DNA of 28,469 nucleotides from CAYSLA01 sp964431685 (GCA_964431685.1 CAYSLA010000029.1:1-28469), one strand, 5' to 3'. Shown: positions 1 through 8,344, numbered from the stretch's first letter. Notes: generated by a model from the letters alone, not told the origin. Program-made: numbers and translations.

Positions 1-39
1 CCTGTCGGTGTCTACCCGGAGGACCCAAGAAGGGTCTGA
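1..39 (+). CDS. 3' tail of an upstream gene (partial, tentative)
   Basis: The frame starting at base 1 is open for 12 codons (PVGVYPEDPRRV) and ends with TGA at 37-39, 25 bases before the next start. That spacing fits the last gene of an operon continuing into the opine-dehydrogenase-like gene. The fragment is far too short to identify. It could also be chance, because a short open frame at a window edge is not strong evidence. Confidence 0.3.
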   Translation, partial: PVGVYPEDPRRV

Positions 40-64
40 GCCGAATGCGAAAGGAGCACTGTCA

Positions 65-1216
65 ATGGAGACCAAGAGCTTTCCGAGATTCGCTGTCCTG
101 GGAGCTGGTAATGGCGGCACGGCTATGGCCGGCCACTTGTCGCTAATGGGTTTCGATGCATCCCTCTACAATCGAGGTGGGGATAGATTGCGTGCGATCC
201 AAAGCGCCGGTGGAGTGGAGATTCTGGCAGCGGACGCAGATTCGATGCCCCATGGTTTTGCCAGGCTCGATGTTGTCACAACCGACCCTGCCCAGGCGAT
301 ATCCGGCAGGGAGATTCTAATGGTGGTCGTGCCGGCGACGGCACACAAATTCATCGCCGAGCAGATCGCCCCGCATTTGGTGGATGGACAGATCGTCATC
401 CTCAATCCGGGGCGCACGGGCGGAGCGCTCGAAACCCTGAAGACGATAACCGACTGCGGCTGCAGGGCCGATGTAGTGGTGGCTGAGGCACAGACGTTCA
501 TATACGCCAGCAGGTCGATGAACCCTGCCCAGACCAAAATCTTCAGAATCAAGAACAGCATTCCTGTGGCTGCACTCCCCGCACACCGCACCCCCGAGGT
601 CGTTAAGTTGCTCAGACACGCCTTCCCACAGTTCGTGCCAGGAGACAATGTTATGAAGACTAGCCTGGACAACATAGGTGCCATTTTTCATCCGGCCGTC
701 ACCGTGCTTAACGCTGCGAGAATCGAAAGCACCAACGGCGACTTCGACTACTACACGGAAGGTATCACTCCGACCATGTCGTTGATTCTGGAGGCAATGG
801 ATGCCGAAAGAGTCAAAGTGGCCGAGGCGCTTGGTTTCCGTGCAATGACGGCGCGGGAGTGGCTTTACATAGCCTATGATGCCGCGGGTCGCACGCTTCA
901 CGAGGCGATGAGAGCGAACAGGGGATACGATGGAATCAAGGCTCCGAAGACGGTGTATCATCGCTACATAAGCGAAGATATTCCAATGAGCCTGGTGCCC
1001 ATATCGTCACTGGGTCAACTTGTTGGAGTTGAGACTCCGGCCATCGACTCGATAATCCTTCTCGGGTCGGTTTTGCACGAGGTGGACTACCGGGCGGAGG
1101 GCAGAACGGCCGAGAGTCTTGGGCTGGCGGGTAAGACTCTCAAACAGATTCGCCAGTACATACTTGATGGTGAGGACGCGATAAAGGAGGACGAACTATG
1201 CCTGGCACAATCATAG
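65..1216 (+). CDS. NAD(P)-dependent octopine/nopaline (opine) dehydrogenase family protein
   Basis: Opine dehydrogenases reductively couple an amino acid to a 2-oxoacid (or run the reverse reaction), giving N-(1-carboxyalkyl) amino acids in the cytoplasm. The 383-residue product has an N-terminal Rossmann fold with the dinucleotide motif GAGNGG at residues 13-18. An all-helical octopine-DH-type C-terminal domain follows from about residue 185. His209 in the segment NIGAIFHP matches the position of the catalytic His of this family. I chose ATG 65 over an in-frame ATG at 8 because AAAGGAG sits just upstream (about 50-56) and the Rossmann strand starts directly after it. The gene overlaps the next one by 19 bases, so the two are probably co-translated. 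The substrate is unknown; family members range from octopine and nopaline enzymes to metallophore synthases. Family call secure, reaction uncertain. Confidence 0.88.
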   Translation: METKSFPRFAVLGAGNGGTAMAGHLSLMGFDASLYNRGGDRLRAIQSAGGVEILAADADSMPHGFARLDVVTTDPAQAISGREILMVVVPATAHKFIAEQIAPHLVDGQIVILNPGRTGGALETLKTITDCGCRADVVVAEAQTFIYASRSMNPAQTKIFRIKNSIPVAALPAHRTPEVVKLLRHAFPQFVPGDNVMKTSLDNIGAIFHPAVTVLNAARIESTNGDFDYYTEGITPTMSLILEAMDAERVKVAEALGFRAMTAREWLYIAYDAAGRTLHEAMRANRGYDGIKAPKTVYHRYISEDIPMSLVPISSLGQLVGVETPAIDSIILLGSVLHEVDYRAEGRTAESLGLAGKTLKQIRQYILDGEDAIKEDELCLAQS

Positions 1217-2886
1217 CAGGAGCGTTAGGAAACTGTGTTCACGTTGCGGGCGCGGCGGGATTCTTGCGGATTGCAGAGCAGCTTGGTTACGAGACCGTCT
1301 TTCTTGGCGCGGCAGTTCCGGTCGATGTGTTTGTCGATGCCGTGGAGCGCCATAGGCCCGAGATTGTTGGCGTCGGATATCGTTTGACTCCGGATGTAGG
1401 AGAGGGTCTGCTGTCCCAGCTCAAGGCCAGCCTTGAACAACGTGGACTGACCGACACGCGTTTTGTGTTTGGCGGTACTCCGCCAATGTGCGAGCTTGCC
1501 AAGGGTGCCGGATGGTTCGAGCGCTGTTTCAGCGGACTGGAAAATCCTGAGGAGGTCTGGGCGTACCTGCGTGGCGAAGAGTTCGTGCCTGGTTCGGATA
1601 GCCTCGGCCACACGCTCCTGGAGCGGATGGGCAGGAAGTATCCCTATCCGCTTCTCAGGCATCACTTTGGACTGCCGAGCCTTGAAGAGACTGTGGACGG
1701 AGTGCGTAAGATCGCCCAGTCCGGCACTGTCGATGTAATATCGATCGCGCCGGACCAGAACGCACAGGAGTCGTTCTTCAGACCTGGAGAAATGGACGCC
1801 TCGCTCAATGGGGCCGGTGGTGTGCCCGTGCGCACGTCGGACGATCTAACCGCCATCTACAAGGCCAGCCGCTGCGGAAACCATCCACTCCTGCGAATCT
1901 ACAGCGGAACGCGTGATCTGATCTCTTGGGCACAAATGGCTACCGAGACAATCTCGAACGCGTGGGCAGCAGTTCCTCTCTGCTGGTACAGCGGGCTGGA
2001 TGGGCGCTCGAAACGCACCCCTCAGGAGGCCATAGCTGAGAATCAGGCGGCGATGGCCTGGCACGCCCAGAGGCGGATTCCCGTCGAGGTCAACGAACCC
2101 CATCACTGGGCTCTGCGAGACTCCCACGACGTGATCAGCGTTGTGATGGCCTACCTGTCGGCGTACAATGCCAGAAGAATGGGTGTAAGCCAGTACGTTG
2201 CACAGTACATGTTCAACACTCCACCTGGCATTTCCCCTGAGATGGACCTTGCGAAGATACTGGCGCAGATCGAGCTGGTGGAAAGCTTGCACGGGCCGGA
2301 GTTCACCTCTGTCCGCCAGGTGCGCGCTGGTCTCCTGCACCTGTCGCCGCGCCTCGCCGTGGCTAAGGGCCAGCTTGCGGCATCGACCGTTGTTGCACTT
2401 GCTGTCGCGCCGCACATTATTCACGTTGTCGGCTACTGCGAAGGCGACCACGCTGCCACGGCTGATGAGGTCATAGAGAGTTGCGAGATCGTCAGCGGCG
2501 TGCTAAAGAACTGCCACGGCCGCATGCACTCTCTTGTCGACAGCACAGCCGTGAACAACAGAAAGCGAGAAATTCTTGAGGACGCTGAGCTTGTGCTAAC
2601 CGCGCTGAACGGACTGCGTGAGGGTGATGAGGATCCGCTCGCCTGCCCACAGAGCATCGCGAAAGCAATATCCCTGGGCATCCTGGATGCGCCTCACCTC
2701 AGGGGCAATCCCTACGCCCGTGGGCGCCTGTGCACGCGCATCGTTGATGGAGCCGTTCTTTGTGTGGATCCGGCATCGGGAGCCGTCATCAGTGAGAAAG
2801 AACGCCTGGAAGGGCTTTCGTTGAGCGCTTTGTGTGGGTCGGCTCCGGCTGACCGCCAGAAATCACTAGAGCCGGCTGTAAGTTGA
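1198..2886 (+). CDS. Cobalamin-binding mutase-like protein (fused B12 domain and TIM-barrel-like domain)
   Basis: Residues 1-130 resemble a B12-binding Rossmann-like domain: GNCVHVAGAAGF corresponds to the DxHxxG loop (His and Gly kept, Asp replaced by Cys), GVGYRLTP sits where the SxL segment lies, and FVFGG matches the GG motif. Residues 150-540 resemble the catalytic barrel of B12-dependent carbon-skeleton or amino mutases such as the glutamate mutase epsilon chain, including a C-terminal segment of the type AKAISLGILDAPHLRGNPYA. In glutamate mutase the two parts are separate proteins; here they are one 562-residue chain. The likely role is an adenosylcobalamin-dependent rearrangement of an amino acid, but related proteins are often annotated only as cobalamin-binding or methionine synthase. 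The ATG lies inside the previous gene with AAAGGAGGA upstream. Family moderately sure, substrate unknown. Confidence 0.7.
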   Translation: MPGTIIAGALGNCVHVAGAAGFLRIAEQLGYETVFLGAAVPVDVFVDAVERHRPEIVGVGYRLTPDVGEGLLSQLKASLEQRGLTDTRFVFGGTPPMCELAKGAGWFERCFSGLENPEEVWAYLRGEEFVPGSDSLGHTLLERMGRKYPYPLLRHHFGLPSLEETVDGVRKIAQSGTVDVISIAPDQNAQESFFRPGEMDASLNGAGGVPVRTSDDLTAIYKASRCGNHPLLRIYSGTRDLISWAQMATETISNAWAAVPLCWYSGLDGRSKRTPQEAIAENQAAMAWHAQRRIPVEVNEPHHWALRDSHDVISVVMAYLSAYNARRMGVSQYVAQYMFNTPPGISPEMDLAKILAQIELVESLHGPEFTSVRQVRAGLLHLSPRLAVAKGQLAASTVVALAVAPHIIHVVGYCEGDHAATADEVIESCEIVSGVLKNCHGRMHSLVDSTAVNNRKREILEDAELVLTALNGLREGDEDPLACPQSIAKAISLGILDAPHLRGNPYARGRLCTRIVDGAVLCVDPASGAVISEKERLEGLSLSALCGSAPADRQKSLEPAVS

Positions 2887-2896
2887 GGTTGTGCTT

Positions 2897-4060
2897 ATGT
2901 CACCCTTTGTGAAGGAAATCATTGGAGCAGGGGCGGTGTTGGTCGCGGCGTTCGTGTTTGCATTGGCCGCGCACCGACTAATCAGCCGCTTTGCTGGCCG
3001 GATGGACAATAGTCAATCGAACATTGCTACTGATGCTCTTCGGGCGGCGAGGCTGCCCGTTGTGCTGCTGATTCTCTTGGTTGGACTCTTTGTTGCATCG
3101 GGACGGCTGACAGTGTCTGGTGAAAGTGCCGGTCGCTACTCCGGCCTGTTCCAGGTAGTTGGGGCCCTCATCGTCCTGATCGGCCTGACAAACATCGCAA
3201 ACCTGGTGGTTGCGTGGCTTTCGCAGCGTTCCGGCGAACAGTCAAATCAAGGGCATCTGAGGCTACTCAAGAAGCTTGTCATCCTTGCCATATGGGCGCT
3301 GGGCTCTATCCAGATGCTGTCTATACTCGGGGTCAAACTGACTGCGCTTCTTGCCAGTCTCGGCGTAGCCGGTCTGGCAATCGGGCTTGCGCTTCAGGAC
3401 ACCATCGCCAACCTGTTCGCTGGTTTCTACCTGGTGGCAGACCGAAGTGTGAGGGCCGGTGACTACATCAAGCTCGAAACTGGCGAGGAGGGCTATGTCG
3501 AGTCAGTGGGGTGGCGCAACACGCGTATTCGCCTCTGGGCTAACAACATCGTCCTTATACCTAATGCGAAACTGACCCAGTCAGTGATTACGAACATGAC
3601 TCTTCCAGATCAAGTGTTGAGCGTATACACCTGGTGTGGCGTCTCCTACGACAGTGACCTTGAGCTGGTGGAGCGCGCAGCGCTGGAAGTAGCTCGAGAT
3701 GTGCTCAACAGGTTTCCAGGAGGCGATCTCACTTACGACCCTGTGCTGCGCTACAAGGAGTTCGGTGACTCCAACATCAAGTTCGTTGTCGTTTTTCGTG
3801 CCGTTGAGGTTGGCGCTCAATACAGCCTGCAGCATGAGTACATCAAGGCTCTGCACAAATGTTTCACCGAAAGGAACATTGAGATATCCTACCCTGTGCG
3901 CAAACTGGTGTGGAGTAACGAGCCGACGCTTGCGGCTCATTCCTGGGCTGCGTCGGCGAGTGGCGACGGCCACCGCAGTGACAGCACGTCGCAGGCCCTG
4001 AGCACGGAACGTGTGATCGATGAGACAAGGATATCTGAGCAGACCGAAATGAATGACTGA
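2897..4060 (+). CDS. MscS-family small-conductance mechanosensitive channel
   Basis: This 387-residue inner-membrane protein has hydrophobic segments near residues 5-27, 48-66, 80-107 and 125-180. The last contains the pore-helix signature typical of MscS (ASLGVAGLAIGLALQDTIANLFAGFYL). The cytoplasmic beta domain follows (GDYIKLETGEEGYVESVGWRNTRIR and the segment VLIPNAKL), then the alpha/beta C-terminal domain. MscS channels open under membrane tension and release small solutes; some relatives export amino acids such as glutamate. The start is set at ATG 2897 because GAGG at 2885-2888 is correctly spaced for it and too close to the GTG at 2891. It lies 10 bases after the mutase-like gene and 18 bases before the asparagine-synthetase-like gene, so it may export a product of this operon (inference). 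Confidence 0.9.
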   Translation: MSPFVKEIIGAGAVLVAAFVFALAAHRLISRFAGRMDNSQSNIATDALRAARLPVVLLILLVGLFVASGRLTVSGESAGRYSGLFQVVGALIVLIGLTNIANLVVAWLSQRSGEQSNQGHLRLLKKLVILAIWALGSIQMLSILGVKLTALLASLGVAGLAIGLALQDTIANLFAGFYLVADRSVRAGDYIKLETGEEGYVESVGWRNTRIRLWANNIVLIPNAKLTQSVITNMTLPDQVLSVYTWCGVSYDSDLELVERAALEVARDVLNRFPGGDLTYDPVLRYKEFGDSNIKFVVVFRAVEVGAQYSLQHEYIKALHKCFTERNIEISYPVRKLVWSNEPTLAAHSWAASASGDGHRSDSTSQALSTERVIDETRISEQTEMND

Positions 4061-4078
4061 CAGGAGGACTTTCGAGTC

Positions 4079-5524
4079 ATGGCTGGTATAGCTGGTATAG
4101 CCAAAGCACAAGCGTGGCCCCAGGTCAACGCATCACTTCACAAGACAAGACATCGCGGTGGCAGCGCTTGCAGTGCGGTGGAAGATTCCAAAGCAACTAT
4201 GGGCGAAGTTCACCCGACCTCTACCGGAATGTGGTTTGGACGCACGCCGGGTTGCCGCGCCGTCTGTGACGGAGCGATTTACAATTGGCGAAGCCTGGAT
4301 CCGGAAGCTTTGGATGTGGATCAAGCCTTGCAGAACCTCTATGAGCGCCAGGGTCCGGCATTTGTCAACGATCTGGACGGTTCGTTCGCACTGGCAATTG
4401 CCGATGAGTGTGGCATTTTCGTTGCGCGGGATACTCTGGGAATCTCTCCTCTCTATTGCGGCGACTATGACGGAGCCATCTGCTTCGCCTCTGAGGTGAA
4501 GTCACTAGTCGGTTGGGCCCGGGATATCCGAGAGTTCCCGCCGGGGCATTTCTACCATCCGCGCACGGGGACTAAGAGATACGGCGAGTTCACGATGAGG
4601 CAGCCTGCAGATATGCACGTAGCTGATGCGGCGAGTGAGCTGCGTTGTCGTCTGGTGAATGCGGTGGCCAAGTGTGTGTGTTTCAATGGCGAGGTTGGCT
4701 GCTGGCTATCCGGAGGAATCGATTCAAGCGCACTGGCAGCTCTGGCGAGTCTGCAGATGTCCAGGGTAAAGACGTTCTCGGTGGGCGCTGTGGGTGCGCC
4801 CGACCTCGAGCACGCCCGTACCGTCGCGAACGCGATTGACTCCGAGCATCACGAGATTACGATGAACGAGGAACAGATGCTGCAAGTGCTCCCCGAAGTA
4901 ATCTATCATCTGGAGTCGTTTGACGCACTGCTTGTCAGGTCGAGTGTCACCAACTATCTCGTGGGCAGGCTTGCTTCAGAACATGTCAACGCGGTACTCT
5001 CAGGTGAAGGCGCCGATGAGCTGTTCGCCGGATACAGCTACCTCAAGACACTTGACCGTGCGAGTCTGGCTGCTGAGCTGGTAGACCTCACGAACCGCCT
5101 CCACAATACGGCCCTCCAACGAGTGGATAGGTGCTCTTCTGCCCACGGACTGTTTGCGCACACTCCTTTTCTCGACAGTAACGTGAGAGAGTTCGCGGCC
5201 ACCGTCCCTCTGGACTTGAAGTTGTATCGGGATGGCGAAGTGGGGGAGAAATGGATTCTGCGCAGGGCGCTGGATGCAATTCTGCCTGAGTCCGTGGTCA
5301 ACCGACCCAAAGCGAAGTTCTGGGAAGGCGCTGGTGTCGCGGAGTCAATCAAAGAATACGCATCGCGCGCAATCTCCGACTCAGAGTTTGCGTCCGAACG
5401 GCTGTTGCCTGACGGAAGTCTGCTCAACTCAAAAGAAGAGTTCTTCTATTACCGGATATTCAGAGATCAGTTTGGCCTGTTGGACGACCTGTCATTCGTC
5501 GGACGAACGAAGTGTGCTTCGTGA
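4079..5524 (+). CDS. asnB: Asparagine synthetase (AsnB)-like protein with a degenerate glutaminase site
   Basis: The 481-residue product has the two-domain layout of class II glutamine amidotransferase asparagine synthetases. The C-terminal ATP-pyrophosphatase domain is intact: PP-loop SGGIDSS at residues 211-217 and SGEGADE at 308-314. The segments ESFDALLVRSS and KEEFFYYRIFRDQFG match E. coli-type AsnB closely. The N-terminal glutaminase domain is damaged. The protein begins MAGIAGI where the family has MCGIAGI, so the nucleophilic Cys is Ala. The NGEIYN motif reads DGAIYN at about residue 64, and the Arg-containing HERLSI segment is not recognisable. It probably uses free ammonia or another nucleophile instead of glutamine; Cys-less relatives include the beta-lactam synthetases. 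AGGAGG at about 4062 supports the start. It is the last gene of the operon. The family is certain, the reaction is not. Confidence 0.85.
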   Translation: MAGIAGIAKAQAWPQVNASLHKTRHRGGSACSAVEDSKATMGEVHPTSTGMWFGRTPGCRAVCDGAIYNWRSLDPEALDVDQALQNLYERQGPAFVNDLDGSFALAIADECGIFVARDTLGISPLYCGDYDGAICFASEVKSLVGWARDIREFPPGHFYHPRTGTKRYGEFTMRQPADMHVADAASELRCRLVNAVAKCVCFNGEVGCWLSGGIDSSALAALASLQMSRVKTFSVGAVGAPDLEHARTVANAIDSEHHEITMNEEQMLQVLPEVIYHLESFDALLVRSSVTNYLVGRLASEHVNAVLSGEGADELFAGYSYLKTLDRASLAAELVDLTNRLHNTALQRVDRCSSAHGLFAHTPFLDSNVREFAATVPLDLKLYRDGEVGEKWILRRALDAILPESVVNRPKAKFWEGAGVAESIKEYASRAISDSEFASERLLPDGSLLNSKEEFFYYRIFRDQFGLLDDLSFVGRTKCAS

Positions 5525-5700
5525 TGAGGCTCGTTCTCACGCGAGATTGGAGACCGGCATCTTTTGTCCTAAGTCAGCCCAAGAAGGCAGGAAATGTGCT
5601 TGCTTGTGTAGAAGGTAGATACAAGTCACTCTGTTCGGCGTGCACAAAGGCAGTCAGGTGCATGCAAACAAGTCTTTCATGTAGCCAAAGGAGAGATCAC

Positions 5701-6819
5701 ATGAAATCATCAACGTGCCGAGACATGCTGTCAGTAGCTGCGATCGGGCTGGCGCTGCTCTTCCAGATTGCGTCACCCCTGATGGCGGATGCGCTTCCCA
5801 GTTCGGTTCAGTTCAAGGTTGACCACTGCATGGAATCGCTGAATGACGCTGAGGCGGAGTTGGATGCGAGAAACCCGCATATGGCCCGTGAGCCGCTCCG
5901 CGTTGCCAAGGACAGGCTGGATTCAATCAAGGCGAACCAGAGCACATTCTATGACCATCCGGACGTAGTGGCGGCTAGAAATCGCTACGACGCGGTGGAA
6001 AAGCGATACAAGGAGGCCCAGGAGAAGCAGGAGGCTTCAGCGGGACTTGCGGAGGAACAACTGAAGAAGCTGGAGGGGTTCCGTCAGTTCAGTCCAGATG
6101 CCACATATCCGGAGCACCTCGTCGAGATTCAGTCCACGTACCTGGCTGCCAAGGCGCTCATCAATGAGATTGCCGAGGCGGGCACTGACGTTCAGTTGCA
6201 GGGCTACAGCGACTACAAAGGGACAAAACTTAGTGTGGAAGTCTATGAAAGCAATCTCGATCGAGTAGTCGAGTCGTTTATCGAGACGGCGAAGGAATAT
6301 ACCGCGAAGAACACAACTCGAATGCGAAGCTGGTTGGATCTGGCGGATAAACGGCTCTTGGATATCGAGAAGCTGCTTCCTGCTGGAGATCCCAGAATAG
6401 AGCAGGCCCAGACCAGCGTGCGTGAGATGCACGCGTTTATCCGACAGGAACAGTTGGAAAATGCCGCAAAGGTCTTCATGCGTCCTGACAAGTACAAGGG
6501 CAAGGATGCCGACGCGTATCGTGCTCTCGCGAAGAAAGCAGTGATCAACAAATTCCCCAAAGCAAAGATTCTGAAGATCAATCTCGTCAGCTCGGCCTGG
6601 GGCGCTCCCGAGGGCGGCGCTCAGTGGACCGACAACACTCGATCCGCGGTCGAAGTCCGGACGACATCGTACTTCTCGGCGGAAGTAGCCGCCAAAGAGG
6701 GCGAAGAAGTGATGCTGCACCGAGTCTATCTGTACAAGGAAAAAGTGAACGGCAAGCTCCAGCCGGCCAAGTCGTACATTGTGGGCTCGCAGATGATGCT
6801 GGAGAAGAACGTGAAGTAA
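5701..6819 (+). CDS. Exported protein of unknown function
   Basis: I do not recognise a family. The product is 372 residues with a clear signal peptide (charged start MKSSTCR, hydrophobic run about 9-24, likely cleavage near ADA at about 30). A Lys/Glu/Ala-rich helical stretch (about 45-130) may form coiled coils. The rest is a helical-looking middle and a C-terminal 100 residues with several beta-like stretches (SAVEVRTTSYFSAEV, EEVMLHRVYLY). It probably acts outside the cytoplasmic membrane. ATG 5701 is preceded by AAAGGAGA; longer in-frame starts back to 5512 would bury the signal peptide. A 176-base gap with no clear signal separates it from the operon upstream, so it may have its own promoter. 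A terminator follows at 6866. Confidence 0.75.
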   Translation: MKSSTCRDMLSVAAIGLALLFQIASPLMADALPSSVQFKVDHCMESLNDAEAELDARNPHMAREPLRVAKDRLDSIKANQSTFYDHPDVVAARNRYDAVEKRYKEAQEKQEASAGLAEEQLKKLEGFRQFSPDATYPEHLVEIQSTYLAAKALINEIAEAGTDVQLQGYSDYKGTKLSVEVYESNLDRVVESFIETAKEYTAKNTTRMRSWLDLADKRLLDIEKLLPAGDPRIEQAQTSVREMHAFIRQEQLENAAKVFMRPDKYKGKDADAYRALAKKAVINKFPKAKILKINLVSSAWGAPEGGAQWTDNTRSAVEVRTTSYFSAEVAAKEGEEVMLHRVYLYKEKVNGKLQPAKSYIVGSQMMLEKNVK

Positions 6820-6865
6820 CCCAGTCAAGTGTTTGTTCTCGCAGCTCTTGATTTATGGTTAGTGC

Positions 6866-6915
6866 AAGGGGTTGAGTGTCCGAATTGACTGCAGGCTGGG
6901 CTCTCAACCCCTTTT
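6866..6915 (+). terminator. Rho-independent terminator after the exported-protein gene
   Basis: AAGGGGTTGAG (6866-6876) is a perfect 11-base inverted match to CTCAACCCCTT (6903-6913). The 26-base loop between them is long, and a short T-rich tail (TTCTTG) follows. It lies 47 bases after the stop codon at 6819. Confidence 0.65.
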
Positions 6916-6958
6916 CTTGCCAGCATGCCTGAGAGACAGAGCGTGCTTGCGGCGGCTG

Positions 6959-6987
6959 TGCGTCATCTGATAGAATATGGATATAAT
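6959..6987 (+). promoter_or_regulatory. Possible promoter for the zinc-ribbon/RNase HI pair
   Basis: A perfect TATAAT lies at 6982-6987, 18 bases before the ATG at 7005 and downstream of the terminator. The -35 position with a 17-base spacer reads TGCGTC, a poor match. The call therefore rests on the -10 box and on location. Confidence 0.4.
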
Positions 6988-7004
6988 CAGAAGGGCGGAT
7001 ACGA

Positions 7005-7718
7005 ATGTACGAGCAGCTATCGCTTCTATGTGAACTGCAGGACATCGATACGCGAATCTCGGAGGCGCAGGCGCGCTTAGATGCGCTTGTGGAAGTCCCC
7101 CAGACCGAAGAGAAGATCGCGCAGTACTCCGCGGCCCACTCCAAGGCCGCAAAGAATCTCCACGAACGAGAAGCACAGGCCAAGGACTTGGAACTTCAGC
7201 TCAAGTCGCTGGACGAAAAGCGTTCCGGTTATGAAAGGAAGCTTTACAGCGGGGAAACCACCAATCCTAAGGAGCTTTCTGCTATACAGAAAGAAGTCGC
7301 TATGCTCAAGGAACAGCAGAGTTCTCTTGATGAGCGAGTATTGACCGCAATGGATCTGGTCGCCAAGGCGCGCGAGAAAGAGGCCTCCCTGGCTAAGTCC
7401 TGCGACGTTTTGCAGAAGCGTCTTGCAAGTGCCAAAAGACTTGAGGCGAGCGAGCGCACCCAGATGGAGAAACTTCTGGCGAGCCTGGTCCCTGAGCGTG
7501 ACAAGGCCGCGGCCAGGATCACGGACAAGTTACTATACGCCCGTTACGAGTCTGTGCGAAAACGGAGCAAGGCCGGTGGACTGGCCTATGTAGTGGGCGG
7601 AAAATGCGGAGGCTGCCACGTCGGCATGCGCGGCGTCACGATGCAGGAACTGCGCAGTTCGGACAGCTTTAGCTGTTGCGAGAACTGCGGCAGAATTTTG
7701 GTCGCTGCGCCCAAATGA
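7005..7718 (+). CDS. Coiled-coil protein with C4-type zinc ribbon (HP0958/FlgZ-like, DUF164 type)
   Basis: The 237-residue product has a long alpha-helical hairpin (about 5-170, rich in Glu, Lys, Ala and Leu in heptads). A C-terminal zinc ribbon follows: CGGC at residues 201-204 and CCENC at 224-228, giving two CxxC knuckles. This is the architecture of the HP0958/CdsZ family, whose members bind nucleic acid or partner proteins; the helicobacter member is linked to flagellar gene expression. No flagellar genes are visible here, so a general RNA-related role is more likely. AAGGGCGG precedes the ATG. Its TGA overlaps the RNase HI start (ATGA at 7715-7718), so the two are translationally coupled. 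Confidence 0.85.
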   Translation: MYEQLSLLCELQDIDTRISEAQARLDALVEVPQTEEKIAQYSAAHSKAAKNLHEREAQAKDLELQLKSLDEKRSGYERKLYSGETTNPKELSAIQKEVAMLKEQQSSLDERVLTAMDLVAKAREKEASLAKSCDVLQKRLASAKRLEASERTQMEKLLASLVPERDKAAARITDKLLYARYESVRKRSKAGGLAYVVGGKCGGCHVGMRGVTMQELRSSDSFSCCENCGRILVAAPK

Positions 7719-8230
7719 AGAAGCTTCTTGTCTATTCTGATGGAGCGTCCAAAGGCAACCCGGGAGACGCCGGAATCGGCGTTGTGATCCGCTCAACTGC
7801 CGGCGATGTCATATCCGAGACAGCGGACTACATTGGCAAAACGACGAACAACGTCGCTGAATACAAGGCGCTCTTGCGTGGTCTCGAGATGGCATCAGAT
7901 CTGCGAGCCGACGAAGTGATAGTTCGCTCAGACAGCCAGTTGTTGGTGATGCAGTTGTGTGGAGCTTACAAAGTGAAGTCGGAACACCTCCGTCCGCTGC
8001 ACGCAGAAGCGTGCAGGTTGCTTGCGTCTTTTGGCTGCTGTCGTGTGGAACACATCCCGCGCGAAGAGAATCGACGGGCGGACGAGCTTGCCAATGAAGG
8101 CGTAAAGCGCGGCAAGAACAGGGCTGTGGCAGACTTGCTGAAGTCTTCCTTGAATAAGGCTGCGAACTCTTCGCGAGAGAGCTCGGGGTCAGATTCGAGT
8201 GACGGCGGCCAGACGACGCTGGGACTGTAG
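7715..8230 (+). CDS. rnhA: Ribonuclease HI family protein
   Basis: RNase HI cleaves the RNA strand of RNA-DNA hybrids with two metal ions. All four catalytic acids are visible: Asp9 (YSDGASKGNPG), Glu49 (NNVAEYKAL), Asp73 (VRSDSQLL) and Asp123 (ENRRADELAN). The 171-residue chain carries a polar, Ser-rich C-terminal tail of about 40 residues beyond the RNase H fold. It lacks the basic handle of the E. coli enzyme, like the Gram-positive and archaeal short RNase HI group. The start is the ATG of the ATGA overlap with the zinc-ribbon gene. An upstream in-frame ATG at 7676 lies inside that gene and would add residues before the first beta strand. Confidence 0.9.
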   Translation: MKKLLVYSDGASKGNPGDAGIGVVIRSTAGDVISETADYIGKTTNNVAEYKALLRGLEMASDLRADEVIVRSDSQLLVMQLCGAYKVKSEHLRPLHAEACRLLASFGCCRVEHIPREENRRADELANEGVKRGKNRAVADLLKSSLNKAANSSRESSGSDSSDGGQTTLGL

Positions 8231-8344
8231 CGGCCAGGGCGATTTTCCGAGAATCATGTTTGGATCGGAGAGCGCATCACAGATCGGGCCGTCGATTAAG
8301 GCGCGATGCCGCATCGTGTTGAGAACACAAGGAGATTACATCGC

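Noticed and set aside
5512..5700. Longer start for the exported-protein gene at 5512
   Set aside because: It overlaps the asparagine-synthetase-like gene and puts 63 residues before a clear signal peptide that has its own ribosome site at 5701.
5525..5700. Promoter or small gene between the asnB-like and exported-protein genes
   Set aside because: The best -35/-10 pairs have wrong spacing (about 14 bases) and no open frame has its own ribosome site.
8306..8344. ATG 8306 as the aroF start
   Set aside because: AAGGAG at 8329-8334 lies inside this extension and is correctly spaced for TTG 8345, where family members begin.
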